Source of the DNA: Reticulomyxa filosa
Lineage: Eukaryota > Foraminifera > Reticulomyxidae
NCBI GenBank assembly: GCA_000512085.1
Contig: ASPP01006087.1
Location: 1-21,840, forward strand
Length of the DNA: 21,840 nt
Reading direction: 5' to 3'
Shown: piece by piece, positions 10,741 to 20,056 of the stretch
Position numbering within the stretch: the stretch's first letter is position 1
How the letters are laid out: every line of letters begins with the position of its first letter
Notes under the pieces: generated by a model
Databases searched by the model: none
What the model was told of the DNA's origin: nothing
The model's input: the letters and a program-made list of their open reading frames with translations, nothing else
Translations under genes and position numbers: made by a program

Positions 10741-11363
10741 TTTCAATAATAATTAGTTCTTACAAAAATTGAATATCCCTTTTAACGGAAAACTAGTAAG
10801 TTGTGTTTCCATCAAAGAAATATTTACATCTTTCATCTAATAGGATGTACTGGCAAACTTATGAAATTTCTGAAAATCAAAATATATGAACATTGAGTAA
10901 GACCACATGGTAATATGAAAGGAACTTTTCCATACAAAAACATACTTAAAATTAAAAAATGCTGATCAAAATAATATTATTTTAATATCCCCATAATATT
11001 ATATATCCATCTAGTGATGATGTCAAAATTTTTTACCATCGGAGAAAAATCTGCTCCTGTTATACAATTAACCTTTGTAATTATATATTATTTTTCCAAT
11101 CCCGCAATCGAGCATATTACCTCTACGAGCTGATACATTTGATAAGTTCAAATTGTTTTATTTTTTGCTTTTAAATTTCTGCAAGTTTATTTGAAAGTTC
11201 TAAACAATTTTTTAAGAAAGTTAATCATAAAAAAATGAAATTTATAGCCAAAAAAATTATATCCCCCCAATACTTTAGCATTTTGAGATGGTGGAGAGTA
11301 ATGTCAATCACTTTCTCAAAATTTTTCTGTCAAAAGAGTTTTTTGTTCAATTCTTCAAAATAA
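10741..11363. other. Intergenic region, sulfotransferase 3' side to MATE 5' side
   Basis: About 620 very AT-rich bases lie between the end of the sulfotransferase-like gene and the MATE start codon, both on the minus strand. It should hold the MATE promoter and the sulfotransferase 3' UTR. I found no further exon or RNA gene. Confidence 0.5.
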
Positions 11364-12628
11364 TTAGGAGTGCAAGATTTTTTTTTGTTTGCGTTGATAA
11401 GCTGATAACAAAGGAAAAGAGTAATTTTTCCAAGAAAATTGATAAAAAAGAGGAATAACATATTGATTAGTGTTGCGTCCTTTGTTGAGATGTGGAAAAG
11501 ACATTCTTGGAATATCATTCTGTTTGCACCCCAAAAAAATTTGCAATACGCAACCATGGACGAGCTTCTAAATCCAAATTTATAACAAGTAAATCCTTTA
11601 ATCTATTTCTACTAGAAAAATATCGAATGACATTTTGATTATGAATTTCGTATCGTTTGGCAGTTGCCAGCATCCATTCTTTTCCATACAAAGCTACATT
11701 TTCAATGAAAGTTTGTTCAAATATTTTGACACTTGAGCTAGTATTCCAAACTTCTCTACATTTATTAATTCCAAACATTTTTTGATTATATTGACGACAA
11801 CGCATTCCTACATCACTGTTTACTACTTTCCAAGTAGAATCACGTACTGTTAAAATATATTTACTATTGGGATACCATTGATCAATAAGTGGATAAAGAA
11901 ATAGCCAAGGAGCTATTTTTTATTTATTATTAGATGTTTATATGTTCAACAAGATAATAACTGCAATTATGTTTTCTTTCATTACCATCTCTAAACAAAT
12001 AAGAATTAGCTGAAAAATTTTTTAGTAAAAATAGTAGTTTCGAGTTCTCCAAAAGGGGAGATGGATCATCATAAAATGTAAAATACAAAGTATTTGGATC
12101 TTGGAGATATTCTGTTAGAGCATTGTAGTGACAAGAATGAAGTGTTTCTTGTTGATTCAATTTTTGAGAAGCACACGGATAACCAAGTCTTGTCACTGCC
12201 CTAGTTAAAGAAGTTGTTCCAGTTTTAAACATTCCAATTAGAAATAATTTTCCTTTGTACTTACATTTTATGTTTGAGTTTTGATCTACTTTTCCTTTAT
12301 GTTTCATATGACCTGTCGGTTGTGAATCCGTCGAAGCAGGTATATTAAAAGGATGAAAAGGAGAAAACTGATTGTTCATTTTTTGAAAATCTGCTAATGG
12401 AGAATTAAACTGCTGATTTGTGAATTCTACTAAATTATGATGGAGCACCCAATATGAAATAGCAAAAATGCTTGCAGTTGTCCATATTGTTTTCTGCAAA
12501 AATGTCCAAATTGATCGCTTTTTCATTTTAGATGCATTTATTGTATTGACACAAAGCAGTTGATTTTTTCTTATAACAACTGAGTATTGCCTGACGTAAT
12601 TGTAATAAAATTTAAATATAGCTTTCAT
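11364..12628 (-). CDS. Single-pass membrane sulfotransferase-like protein, frame broken near the 3' end
   Basis: Exons are 12628-11986 and 11912-11364, about 396 residues if one surplus G is ignored; read literally it stops at 11515 (346 residues). The N-terminus is a type II anchor: a basic stretch, then one hydrophobic helix (IWTTASIFAISYWVLHH), so a Golgi-type topology is likely. The catalytic domain has the 5'-phosphosulfate loop (LIGMFKTGTTSLTRAV, with KTGTTS), the APWLFLYPLIDQWYP block common in Sulfotransfer_4-like proteins, and the 3'-phosphate site LTVRDSTW...NS. Family members move sulfate from PAPS to a sugar, lipid or protein. After IANFFG the frame leaves homology and a shifted frame gives CKQNDIPRMSFPHLNKG, matching the usual end of the domain. 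The break is at a T7/G4 run (11529-11539). Acceptor unknown. Confidence 0.8.
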
Positions 12629-12813
12629 TTGTTTTTGATGATGTTTTGAAAAATTTAAAAAAAGAACGATGCAATAATATGATCCTATGTTTTGTTTTCG
12701 TGATGGCTCTTTTTAAAACAAGTTTATTGATATACTTACAATATTTGTAAAACCATGTCTATTAACGTAACGACAAGTTTGTCAAAAAATAGAAAAAAGC
12801 AAGCATTTGAAGT

Positions 12814-14291
12814 TCACTCTGTTTTCTTTTTCATCTTTTTTTTATATTTGACCTCATTTCTCAAAGCGATCCATTTTCTAGTTCTTTGGATGGCCTCTTT
12901 GTCATCAACAAGGTTATAGTTTTTGAGTATTTTTTGTGCCTTGACATCATTGAACGTGTACTCTTGAGAACATGACTCCACAGCCAAGACTCCAAAGCAC
13001 TGAACAGGGTCACCGAACTGAAGGCCAAAGAACTTAAAGCAAAAGAGGACAAATAATTCATAAATGTACGCAAAAAACAAGATGACATGGAAAGGTATTT
13101 TGAGTGTAAATAGGCTTTTTTGTTCATTCAAAGTATAGCGATAAAAATGAATGAAATTTTCATCTCTGCTTTTCACATGGAAAACCTCTCCGTTTACTTG
13201 TCCACTCTTTTTCCCCCCCCCCCCCCCAGACACACATTAAAAAAAATTATGAACACGTCACATCTTATTTAAAAAATGTATTTATTCAAATTGAAATATG
13301 GACACCACGTTGTGACCAGTACATCAAATGAACTTTAGTTACACAAAAAAAAATAACTGTCTCACTGGAAGCCAATGCCCTTGCGGCAACAATGAAAACA
13401 TTGGCAGCATTTTCAATGTAAATGAACGAATACGGATCTTTGTCTTTTGCATTGAGAATGTTGTTGTTGTCTTTTTTAGAACCAATGATAACCGGCATGG
13501 CAATAGTGGCGTCAATTAAGTAATCACTCGGCCCAAATAAATGGGGGATGCGAATGATGCAATTACGGATATCTTTTTCTTTTGTTTGGATCACCAACTC
13601 TTCACTGACCGCTTTGGTCTTTCCATAAACGTTGTAACTGTAATTTCTCGGCCACGTCTCATCCGCCATGTGCAAACCCTTACCCTTATTTATCACCTCA
13701 ATTGTGCTACAATACAGAAGTCGGGACACTTTATTGTCTATGCATCCGGCTATTATCTGTCACAATTTTTTTTTTTTTTTTTTTTGTTGACCTTTTTGAT
13801 TGACTCCAAAGTAACACAACAACAAAAAAAAAGAATGTTCCTCCTTTTCTTACACACATTTTCCGTCCCATTGATGTTCACTTCTTCCACAAGCTTTCCA
13901 GCAAAAACACGAATATCTGTGATACAGCCTAAATGAAATACTGTATCCACTCCTTTTAATGCTTGCTTCACTGCTTCTTTGTCTCGCATGTCACATTTTA
14001 TGTGGGATATGTACTTCGTGACAGGCTTCAAATAAGGGTCGGTTGATGTGTCTGACCTTGGTTTTTCTTGTTATCATGCACAACTTTTTTCTCTCGTAAC
14101 ATGCTTTGATCCATGGCCAACTTTGGCTTTGGTTTTAGTTTTTTGGTTTTTTTTGCCTAACCTGCTATATCCAAAATTTTCACTTCGCAGCCGCGTTGTG
14201 ACAAAGCGCTCACCAAATAGTAACCCAACCATCCAAACCCCCCTGTAACTAAACAAACCCCAAGTTCCTTTGACAAGTCGTCGTTGCTCAT
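12814..14291 (-). CDS. 3-beta-hydroxysteroid dehydrogenase / NAD(P)-dependent epimerase family enzyme
   Basis: Exons are 14291-14162, 14051-13858, 13756-13358 and 13206-12814, giving 371 residues, typical of the family. It is an extended short-chain dehydrogenase. The Rossmann start reads VCLVTGGFGWLGYYLV (GGxGxxG); next come CDMRDKEAV, VDTVFHLG, the active-site helix with Tyr and Lys in YNVYGKTKAVSEE, RIPHLFGP, FIYIENAANVFIVAA and NGEVFHV. A hydrophobic segment (FHVILFFAYIYELFVLF) near the C-terminus resembles the membrane-associating helix of 3-beta-HSD and sterol C4-decarboxylase relatives, so ER membrane association and a sterol-type substrate are likely but not shown. The ATG at 14291 sits a few residues before the first strand, as expected. 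The third intron contains a 15-base G run on the sense strand. A possible AATAAA lies at 12728-12723. Confidence 0.93.
13213..13227 (-). repeat. 15-base homopolymeric C (sense-strand G) tract beside a 3' splice site
   Basis: The plus strand has fifteen consecutive C, so the dehydrogenase pre-mRNA has fifteen G just before the AAAAAG acceptor at 13207. A pyrimidine tract is usual at this position. Confidence 0.9.
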
Positions 14292-14733
14292 TTCTTTTCT
14301 TAGGGGAATGAAAAGGAATAGATTAAGTAGTATATTTTTTTTAAAAAAATATATGGTCCTAACCAGTCGTTCTAAGTGCTTACTTTTGTTCTTCAGTGAG
14401 CACATTTCAACAATGAATGTAATAACTCCTCATTGGAGCAAAATGACTATATAATAGCTGCTATTTCTGGTGAGGAAAGAAAAAATTACTATCTGTAGTT
14501 TCTACTGCAAATGAAATTTAGTTTTTTAAAGACGTTACGCAATGAAAACACGAATAGAAATTTTTTAACTATTGACTGAACTATGATCTAATTTAATTAT
14601 TCAAGCTTAAGCCAAAACTTATAAATGTTGATGTACGAGAGAGTACAAATATTAAAAGAAAACTGTGGTTTGTTTTTGGTTTTTCTTTAAGTTTGAGAGT
14701 GAATCCCGGTAGAAAAAAATTGATCAAATTAAG
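14292..14733. other. Divergent intergenic region
   Basis: About 440 AT-rich bases separate the start codons of the dehydrogenase (minus) and the acidic protein (plus). It likely carries both promoters. I see no recognisable element in it. Confidence 0.5.
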
Positions 14734-16284
14734 ATGGATGAAAAGAAGGAAGTGGATGAGGAACAGAAGGTCAAATTTTGTCAGTTATTACTGCAATTGC
14801 TGAAGATTCAGCAAGAGGAACTGAAAGGCCATCAAGAAGTTGTACCGGAAGATACCCTTACCACTGTTCAACCAACTATCACACCTACCAATCCAGCGGA
14901 AATGTGCAATCTTGTTGAGAGACAAATCTGTACTTATATTTTTTTAAGCAGAGAGTGCATTTTAGAGCCTTGTACAAGCCGTTGCAACATGGCACATAAA
15001 AAAAACATAGTACAAAACCAACAAATTCTTTTTTTTCGGGAGTCTTCGCGAGGATGTGAACGACGGTGCATACTGGTCGGATGCCAATGGACGGCCATTT
15101 TTGGACGGTGCCACCACTAGATATGGTACACTGCGAGCACTTTGCCAAAGGGGGCTTTAAAAAAAAAAAGGGGGACAATAAATGCAAAAAAAAAAAAAAA
15201 ATTAACTAATATAGGTCGTGTAGCGGGCTTTAGCATGTATCGTGATGAAGAATCGCAATTCGCAATAGCGTGCAAGAACGATGATAGCATAGGTAGCAAA
15301 CCATTGATCGGAAAAATAACGTGGTGGGAATTAGAGAAGAAAAAGGACAACGAAGTGGACGAGAAGACGCTGAGACCATGCACGGATTTGACAATGGAAG
15401 AATGGAAGTTGTTCGAAAAGAAATTGACCCGCGCGGACTTGATTGAAGGGTATTACGACGACTATGCCAAGGAAGAGCAATGCTTTGCACGAGAACTTGT
15501 GGACGTGGAACTGCTGACGTCAGAGGAGGTTGCGAAGATAAAATTGGAAATGGAAAAAATGAAAGACAGCAGCGACCCGGATATGATGGGCGATGACTTG
15601 GAATTGGACAATGATAATGATAATGATAACGACGATGGAGACAAACGCATGGCAGCGCGCAAAAACAATGGAAAAGAGAGGCTCGCGCAAAAAAATAAAG
15701 ATAAATGGGATGATATTTTGGACGTGAACACAACTTCGGTGGACAATGACGACAAAAAATATCAATGGGAAAACGTGTTTGATGACATGGATGAAAATGT
15801 ATATTCTACTCAAACCAAAGGCTTATTTCAAATGCAAGCGCTGACAGAACAATGGAAAGACAAAGAATATATGCAAAAAATGTCCAAAAAAAAACGCACG
15901 TTTGTAAAGTGCTATATATACTATAGCCAGCCGCTCCCAAAGGCCTTTCTAAGTGTCTTGTCTTACAAAGAAAAGTCCAAACAATTCCACAAAAAAATGG
16001 CAAAGTTGGCCAGGAAGTACGGCGAACAGGTTTTGTCTGAAGTCAGTGGCGAAAGCGTTTTGTTAGCTGCCACTGATGGAATGGGGTTGGACTATGATAG
16101 TGCCAATGGAAATGATGAGATTGGTAATGACGATGATGTTTTTGGGGATGAAAAACCGCGCAAAAAAGTTGAAGAAATGAGAATCGATGAAATCATGGGA
16201 TGGAAACCTGTACCGTCGGGAAACTGGTTGGATTATTTGGAGAGTATTGAAAATGTTGGCCTAATTACTCATCCCAAAAAGTGA
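14734..16284 (+). CDS. Unrecognised acidic protein, three exons
   Basis: Proposed exons are 14734-14913, 15053-15125 and 15215-16284, about 440 residues. The second junction is firm: RYG joins to RVAGFSMYRDEE in frame with clean GT and AG. The first is less sure, since ends at 14905/15043 also keep the frame. The N-terminus is charged and helical (VKFCQLLLQLLKIQQEEL). A compact segment follows (DGAYWSDANGRPFLDGATTR, then VAGFSMY...KITWWEL), rich in aromatics and possibly folded. TMEEWKLFEKKLTRADLIEGY and a long helical stretch come next, then an Asp/Asn repeat (about 15605-15640), Lys-rich segments suggesting nuclear targeting, and a C-terminus ending WLDYLESIENVGLITHPKK. I cannot name a family. 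Base composition is visibly less AT-biased than in Rpn6 or MATE. Confidence 0.6.
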
Positions 16285-17573
16285 TTCGACTTGCCATCAG
16301 GAGGAAGGAGAGACGAATTCCTACTTCATCAATAACACAATCTCTCTTCTACTTCCTGACTTCACATTCTGTGACCAGAATGTTATTCATTGTTACTCAA
16401 AAATAGAATTAAAAATTAATTGTGTTTCTTTCTCAAAAGGTGTTGTATAATTCCGCTACCTTGGATTTTCACACATTTTCATCACTTTACAAAATGTAAT
16501 TGCCATACGTTCAAAAAACTGCTTTACCCTATCTCAGCATGGATTTGAAAATACAAACAAAGGTAATCAATTAAAAGATATTGCAGATTTTTGAAAAAAG
16601 ATTTATTGACTGCAGTTCCATTAACATGTAAAAATGTTTGCAGCTTAATTTAAGTGTCAAATTTTCATCTTTATATTCAAATTTAAACATTAATTTCAGC
16701 AATTTCTGGAAAATTGTTAGCAATATGAGCATCATAAATTCATAGAATACATTACCAAAATTACTAATTCTACATAAGCCAGAGTACATATAATATTTTT
16801 TGTAGGAACAGAAAGATGTTTAATCATCAACAAATAAAGAATACATTACATGAGTATTGACACAAGCATGAAAACACACATTAGAAAGGAGCATCCAATC
16901 TTATTGCGTAATGCTAGTTTCTAATTTATATCAACTCAATCGAAGTATTGTGAAGTCTGTAGTGATACTCGTCATATATCATAATGACTTCACTCTTTCC
17001 TTCTTTTAATTTAATTTTAGTTATAGTTTTCTTTCGAACACGTTGATTTTTTTTCGATCCAGATCATCCTACAAACCAAAGAAATTTGAAAAGAGAAAAT
17101 GTTGTGCTTACGTGAAAATGCATATAAAATACATGAACGCTTTAATAAAAATAGCTCCCAAGTTTTCTTAAACTTTTTTTAACATATTGTATAGCATAAT
17201 GATAATATGTTCAGTTTTGTGTTTGTTTCTTTTATTTCATCTTAAAGTTGGAAACAACAATATTTAAAAAAGATCTTTTCACAAATATTGACACAAAACC
17301 GTTCATTTATTTTCTTTTATCTACTAAAACCTCAATTTAATCTGCTGGTTGTGTTAATTGCTTTATTCCCTTATTTTTTAATGTTACTGATTAAGAATCT
17401 ATTAGTGGAAAAGTAAGCATTTATACATTGCTATCTTTTACTTAATTTGATGGCAATTGAAACATTGCAAGAAGGAAAAGCAAAATTGATCAGCATTATC
17501 AGTTGTGAAATTATTAAAGTTTCCCGGTACATTAAAAGAACACTTTTTTCCTTTTCATTTTTTCCGCCTTCAT
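16285..17573. other. Long convergent intergenic region
   Basis: About 1.29 kb between converging genes, strongly AT-rich. The longest frame (minus, 16571-16789) is Leu/Phe-rich with no family resemblance and no supporting splice context. I see no RNA gene or ordered repeat. Confidence 0.5.
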
Positions 17574-17885
17574 TTAGCAATCTAAGAAATGGGCAGCTAG
17601 CAACACTTGTATAACCTTGTCTTGTGGGATGTGCATATGCCCAAAGTCGGGTACTTCTTCATCGGATTTGTTGTATTTGTGTTTGAAATAGAAATATTTC
17701 ACCACTAATTCCAAAATTTCAGATTGAATCTTTTGCAGATGTATTAACGGCATCAAATCCGCTGTCTCTTTCCAGCTTGACTCACTTTGTAATAAGCACT
17801 TAATGAAGTTGCTACAATTTGCCACTTTTTTTTCTATAATAAACTCGGCGTTGTCTGCGCTGATTTTGTATTGTGTGAAACTCAT
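17574..17885 (-). CDS. ELOC: Elongin C-like protein (Skp1/BTB fold)
   Basis: Single exon, 103 residues, ATG at 17885 and TAA at 17574; human elongin C has 112. Elongin C joins elongin B and links BC-box proteins to cullin-2/5 ubiquitin ligases, and is part of the elongin transcription complex. The diagnostic end is the terminal helix ILAAHFLDC-type sequence, here VLLAAHFLDC, exactly at the C-terminus as in the family. Also consistent are the early YKISADNAEFIIEKKVA strand-helix, IQSEILELVVKYFYFKHKY (matching the conserved cMYFTYKvRY helix), and a short Glu-Val-Pro-Asp-Phe segment like the usual EIPEF. The middle region is divergent, with an extra stretch (SESSWKETADLMPL) in the loop before the strand. 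No intron, unlike the neighbours. Confidence 0.88.
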   Translation of the reverse strand: MSFTQYKISADNAEFIIEKKVANCSNFIKCLLQSESSWKETADLMPLIHLQKIQSEILELVVKYFYFKHKYNKSDEEVPDFGHMHIPQDKVIQVLLAAHFLDC

Positions 17886-17988
17886 TTATTGACTTAGAGA
17901 GCACGCGTTTTAAAAAGGACAACACCTGATCAATTTGATATATTTTGATTCTGTTGTTTCTTGTTCTTCATTTTCACTGAGAGACATT

Positions 17989-18222
17989 ATGCAATGCAAC
18001 AAAAGAATCACACAGGTAAACAGGACCTTTAACTTGAAAATCTTTTTTTTGAAGTCGCAGGTCTTGAACGAATACTCTCGTTTTCAGTGGAAAATTTTCG
18101 ATGTTATATATCTTATGATTTTTACGTCCTTTAAACATTTCGACCACAAATATTTGACCGAAAAGTATTCCTTAGTAAATTTGCCTCACATCGCACAAAA
18201 AGAGAAACAAAGGCTAACATAA
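17989..18222 (+). CDS. Possible small gene, two exons
   Basis: An ATG at 17989 opens nine codons ending at CAG (18015), followed by GTAAAC. A T-rich stretch ending TCGCAG at 18060 precedes a second segment that runs to a TAA at 18220-18222. The 45-base candidate intron is a multiple of three and stop-free, so spliced and unspliced forms would encode 62 or 77 residues. The product is Lys- and Phe-rich and ends LPHIAQKEKQRLT. I recognise no family. It lies about 100 bases from the elongin C start in divergent orientation, so they could share a promoter. It may equally be noise. Confidence 0.3.
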   Translation: MQCNKRITQVNRTFNLKIFFLKSQVLNEYSRFQWKIFDVIYLMIFTSFKHFDHKYLTEKYSLVNLPHIAQKEKQRLT

Positions 18223-18343
18223 AACTTGTTTGTGGTGGAACAGCCCAAATTGTGTCAAAAAATGTTACGAGATGCATAGAAGAACAAAAGCTATCGAGAA
18301 CTTTTGGGGACAATTAAAAAAATTTTTGTCAACAATTGACTAC

Positions 18344-18349
18344 TTTATT
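18344..18349 (-). terminator. Candidate polyadenylation signal of the COMMD7-like gene
   Basis: The minus strand reads AATAAA about 35 bases downstream of the COMMD7-like stop codon, a usual spacing for a poly(A) signal. In AT-rich DNA the hexamer also occurs by chance. Confidence 0.4.
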
Positions 18350-18383
18350 TAAAAAAGTGTAAAAAATTTCTGTGCAATGGATG

Positions 18384-19223
18384 TCACTCGACCGATTCCA
18401 TTGTTAATTTTGCTTTCTCCATTTCTTTCAAAAAGCTATAAAATTGGGGCAACGACAGCTCTGTATTAAAAAGCAAATTAGACATGCTCAATTGCATTTG
18501 ATTTACCTTAACAAAAAGAAAAATACCTAAGGTTACTCTTTGAGTGTTGTTGTTGAGATCCAAAAGGACCAGTTGCAACTGCAAATAAGTAGTGCCAACA
18601 CTGCCCAGAGCATTGCTGGATGCGGTGACGCCAAATTTCCACTTCATATCAATGACCTGATTCAATCGCAAACTGGCATCAATTGCAGACCGGTTAAGCT
18701 GATAATAACATCTTTTGTACATTTTCGAAAACATTTTGCGATATTTTTCGTCTGTCAATCCCAAATTTATCAAGTCATCGCTGAGTGAAGAGTCATTCAC
18801 ATTATATTTCACACCACCATTTATTATCACTAAAATTGATTCAATAATCTTTTTAATTGTTGCTTCGTCTTGCGGCTTTTCAAATTTGGTTTTTTTGTAA
18901 ATCTCACTTATTAAAAGATCGCCATCGCTTGCCTGCCTATCTGGGCTTAATGTCTCCATTATGGCTGTACAAAAATTCAAGTAATCGTCTTTGTTAAACT
19001 CATTCAAAGCACGCACTGCTTTTTTCAAATCTTCGTCAACATCCGCAGCATTCCCGGCAAACTTAAAGGGCATGCCTTTATATGATATTCTAACAAAAAT
19101 GGCAAATGGAGTTTTTCCTGAAATCCCAAAAACTTCAAAAGAAAACCTAGACGCTTTTGTCCAATTTTGTCGAAAAGCGTTCATGGGCTGTTGCATTTTA
19201 GAACATATTCGTTGTAGTTTCAT
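18384..19223 (-). CDS. COMMD7: COMMD7-like COMM-domain protein
   Basis: Exons are 19223-18527 and 18460-18384, about 257 residues; human COMMD7 has 200. The 66-base intron cuts inside the COMM domain: RVTL joins ELSLPQFYSFLKEMEKAK, matching COMMD7 closely. Upstream the same protein reads INLGLTDEKYRKMFSK and LNQVIDMKWKFGVTASSN, the latter almost diagnostic for COMMD7. COMMD proteins form the Commander/CCC complex that recycles membrane cargo from endosomes, and have been linked to cullin-ligase and NF-kappaB control in animals. The N-terminal part is about 55 residues longer than in human and weakly similar; a downstream Met (for example before PFKFAGNAADVD) could be the real start. A possible AATAAA (minus strand, 18349-18344) lies about 35 bases after the stop. 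Confidence 0.9.
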   Translation of the reverse strand: MKLQRICSKMQQPMNAFRQNWTKASRFSFEVFGISGKTPFAIFVRISYKGMPFKFAGNAADVDEDLKKAVRALNEFNKDDYLNFCTAIMETLSPDRQASDGDLLISEIYKKTKFEKPQDEATIKKIIESILVIINGGVKYNVNDSSLSDDLINLGLTDEKYRKMFSKMYKRCYYQLNRSAIDASLRLNQVIDMKWKFGVTASSNALGSVGTTYLQLQLVLLDLNNNTQRVTLGIFLFVKVNQMQLSMSNLLFNTELSLPQFYSFLKEMEKAKLTMESVE

Positions 19224-20056
19224 TATCCTTATTTTATTATTTATTGGATTTTATTTTAGTTGGTATAGAGGTGTAGACAATTCTAGGAAAAATATTAAAA
19301 CTGATAGTTCTTTTTCATAAAATAGCTCAGATTAGAGTTCAATAAAATATTTTAACAATAAATACGAAATACAACATTTGTCAAGCCAAAAATTTTTAAA
19401 CTAAGACACAACCAAAGCTTTAAGCTTTTTGGAGTCGATTTGAATTTAATAAAACAAAAAACTTTCTGAAATTTATCTTTACTAACACAGCCTAATTTAA
19501 TTTTATCTTTTTGCGGCAAAATTTTAAAATATCGTCCGCAAAAACGCACAATTTTGTAAGCCACCTGTTTGTTTATTGTAATTGGTTTCGATTTGCTAAA
19601 AAACAAAACACAATGTATCCCACAAAAAGTTTCCTGGACAACAAAAAAACATCCAGAAAATAAATAGTGAGTGATTTACTCTGAGCAAAAGGTTGAAAAA
19701 AAGCGCAATAATTAGCGTTTTTCTCTGCATTTTGCTCTTGGCACAGACAATGAAGGACTTTCTTACTTACCATTGGATTTAAGAAACATGCCCATTCAAA
19801 TTTTTTTAAACAAAATATTAAAACAACGTTTTAGCAAAAAGTTAAATTTTTGAGAAGGGTATATCCGGCGTTTAACAAAAAAATCTTCCAATTTTAGTAA
19901 CAATCTAAAAAAGAAAATTAGAATGTATTCATTGAAATGTTTTCAAGTATATAGTAAATACATTTGTAATCTTACGTTTCAATTTGAATTCATGCGATCC
20001 AATGATTAAAAAAATGTCGGAAGCAAAAAGATGTCATCAACTGAAATGAAAAGAGC
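19224..20056. other. Intergenic region, RING gene 3' side to COMMD7 5' side
   Basis: About 830 AT-rich bases. Two overlapping minus-strand frames (19773-19573 and 19606-19352) are Lys-rich without family resemblance. At 19773-19771 a minus-strand ATG is directly followed by a strong GTAAGT, which could be a one-codon first coding exon, but no convincing partner exon follows. No gene is called. Confidence 0.4.

Noticed and set aside
15230-15813. Long antisense frames over the acidic protein gene
   Set aside because: Mirror of a biased, Asp/Lys-rich coding strand; the sense frame has family-like structure and firm splice junctions.
16571-16789. 72-codon minus-strand frame rich in Leu and Phe
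   Set aside because: AT-rich sequence gives such frames by chance; no splice context or family pattern.
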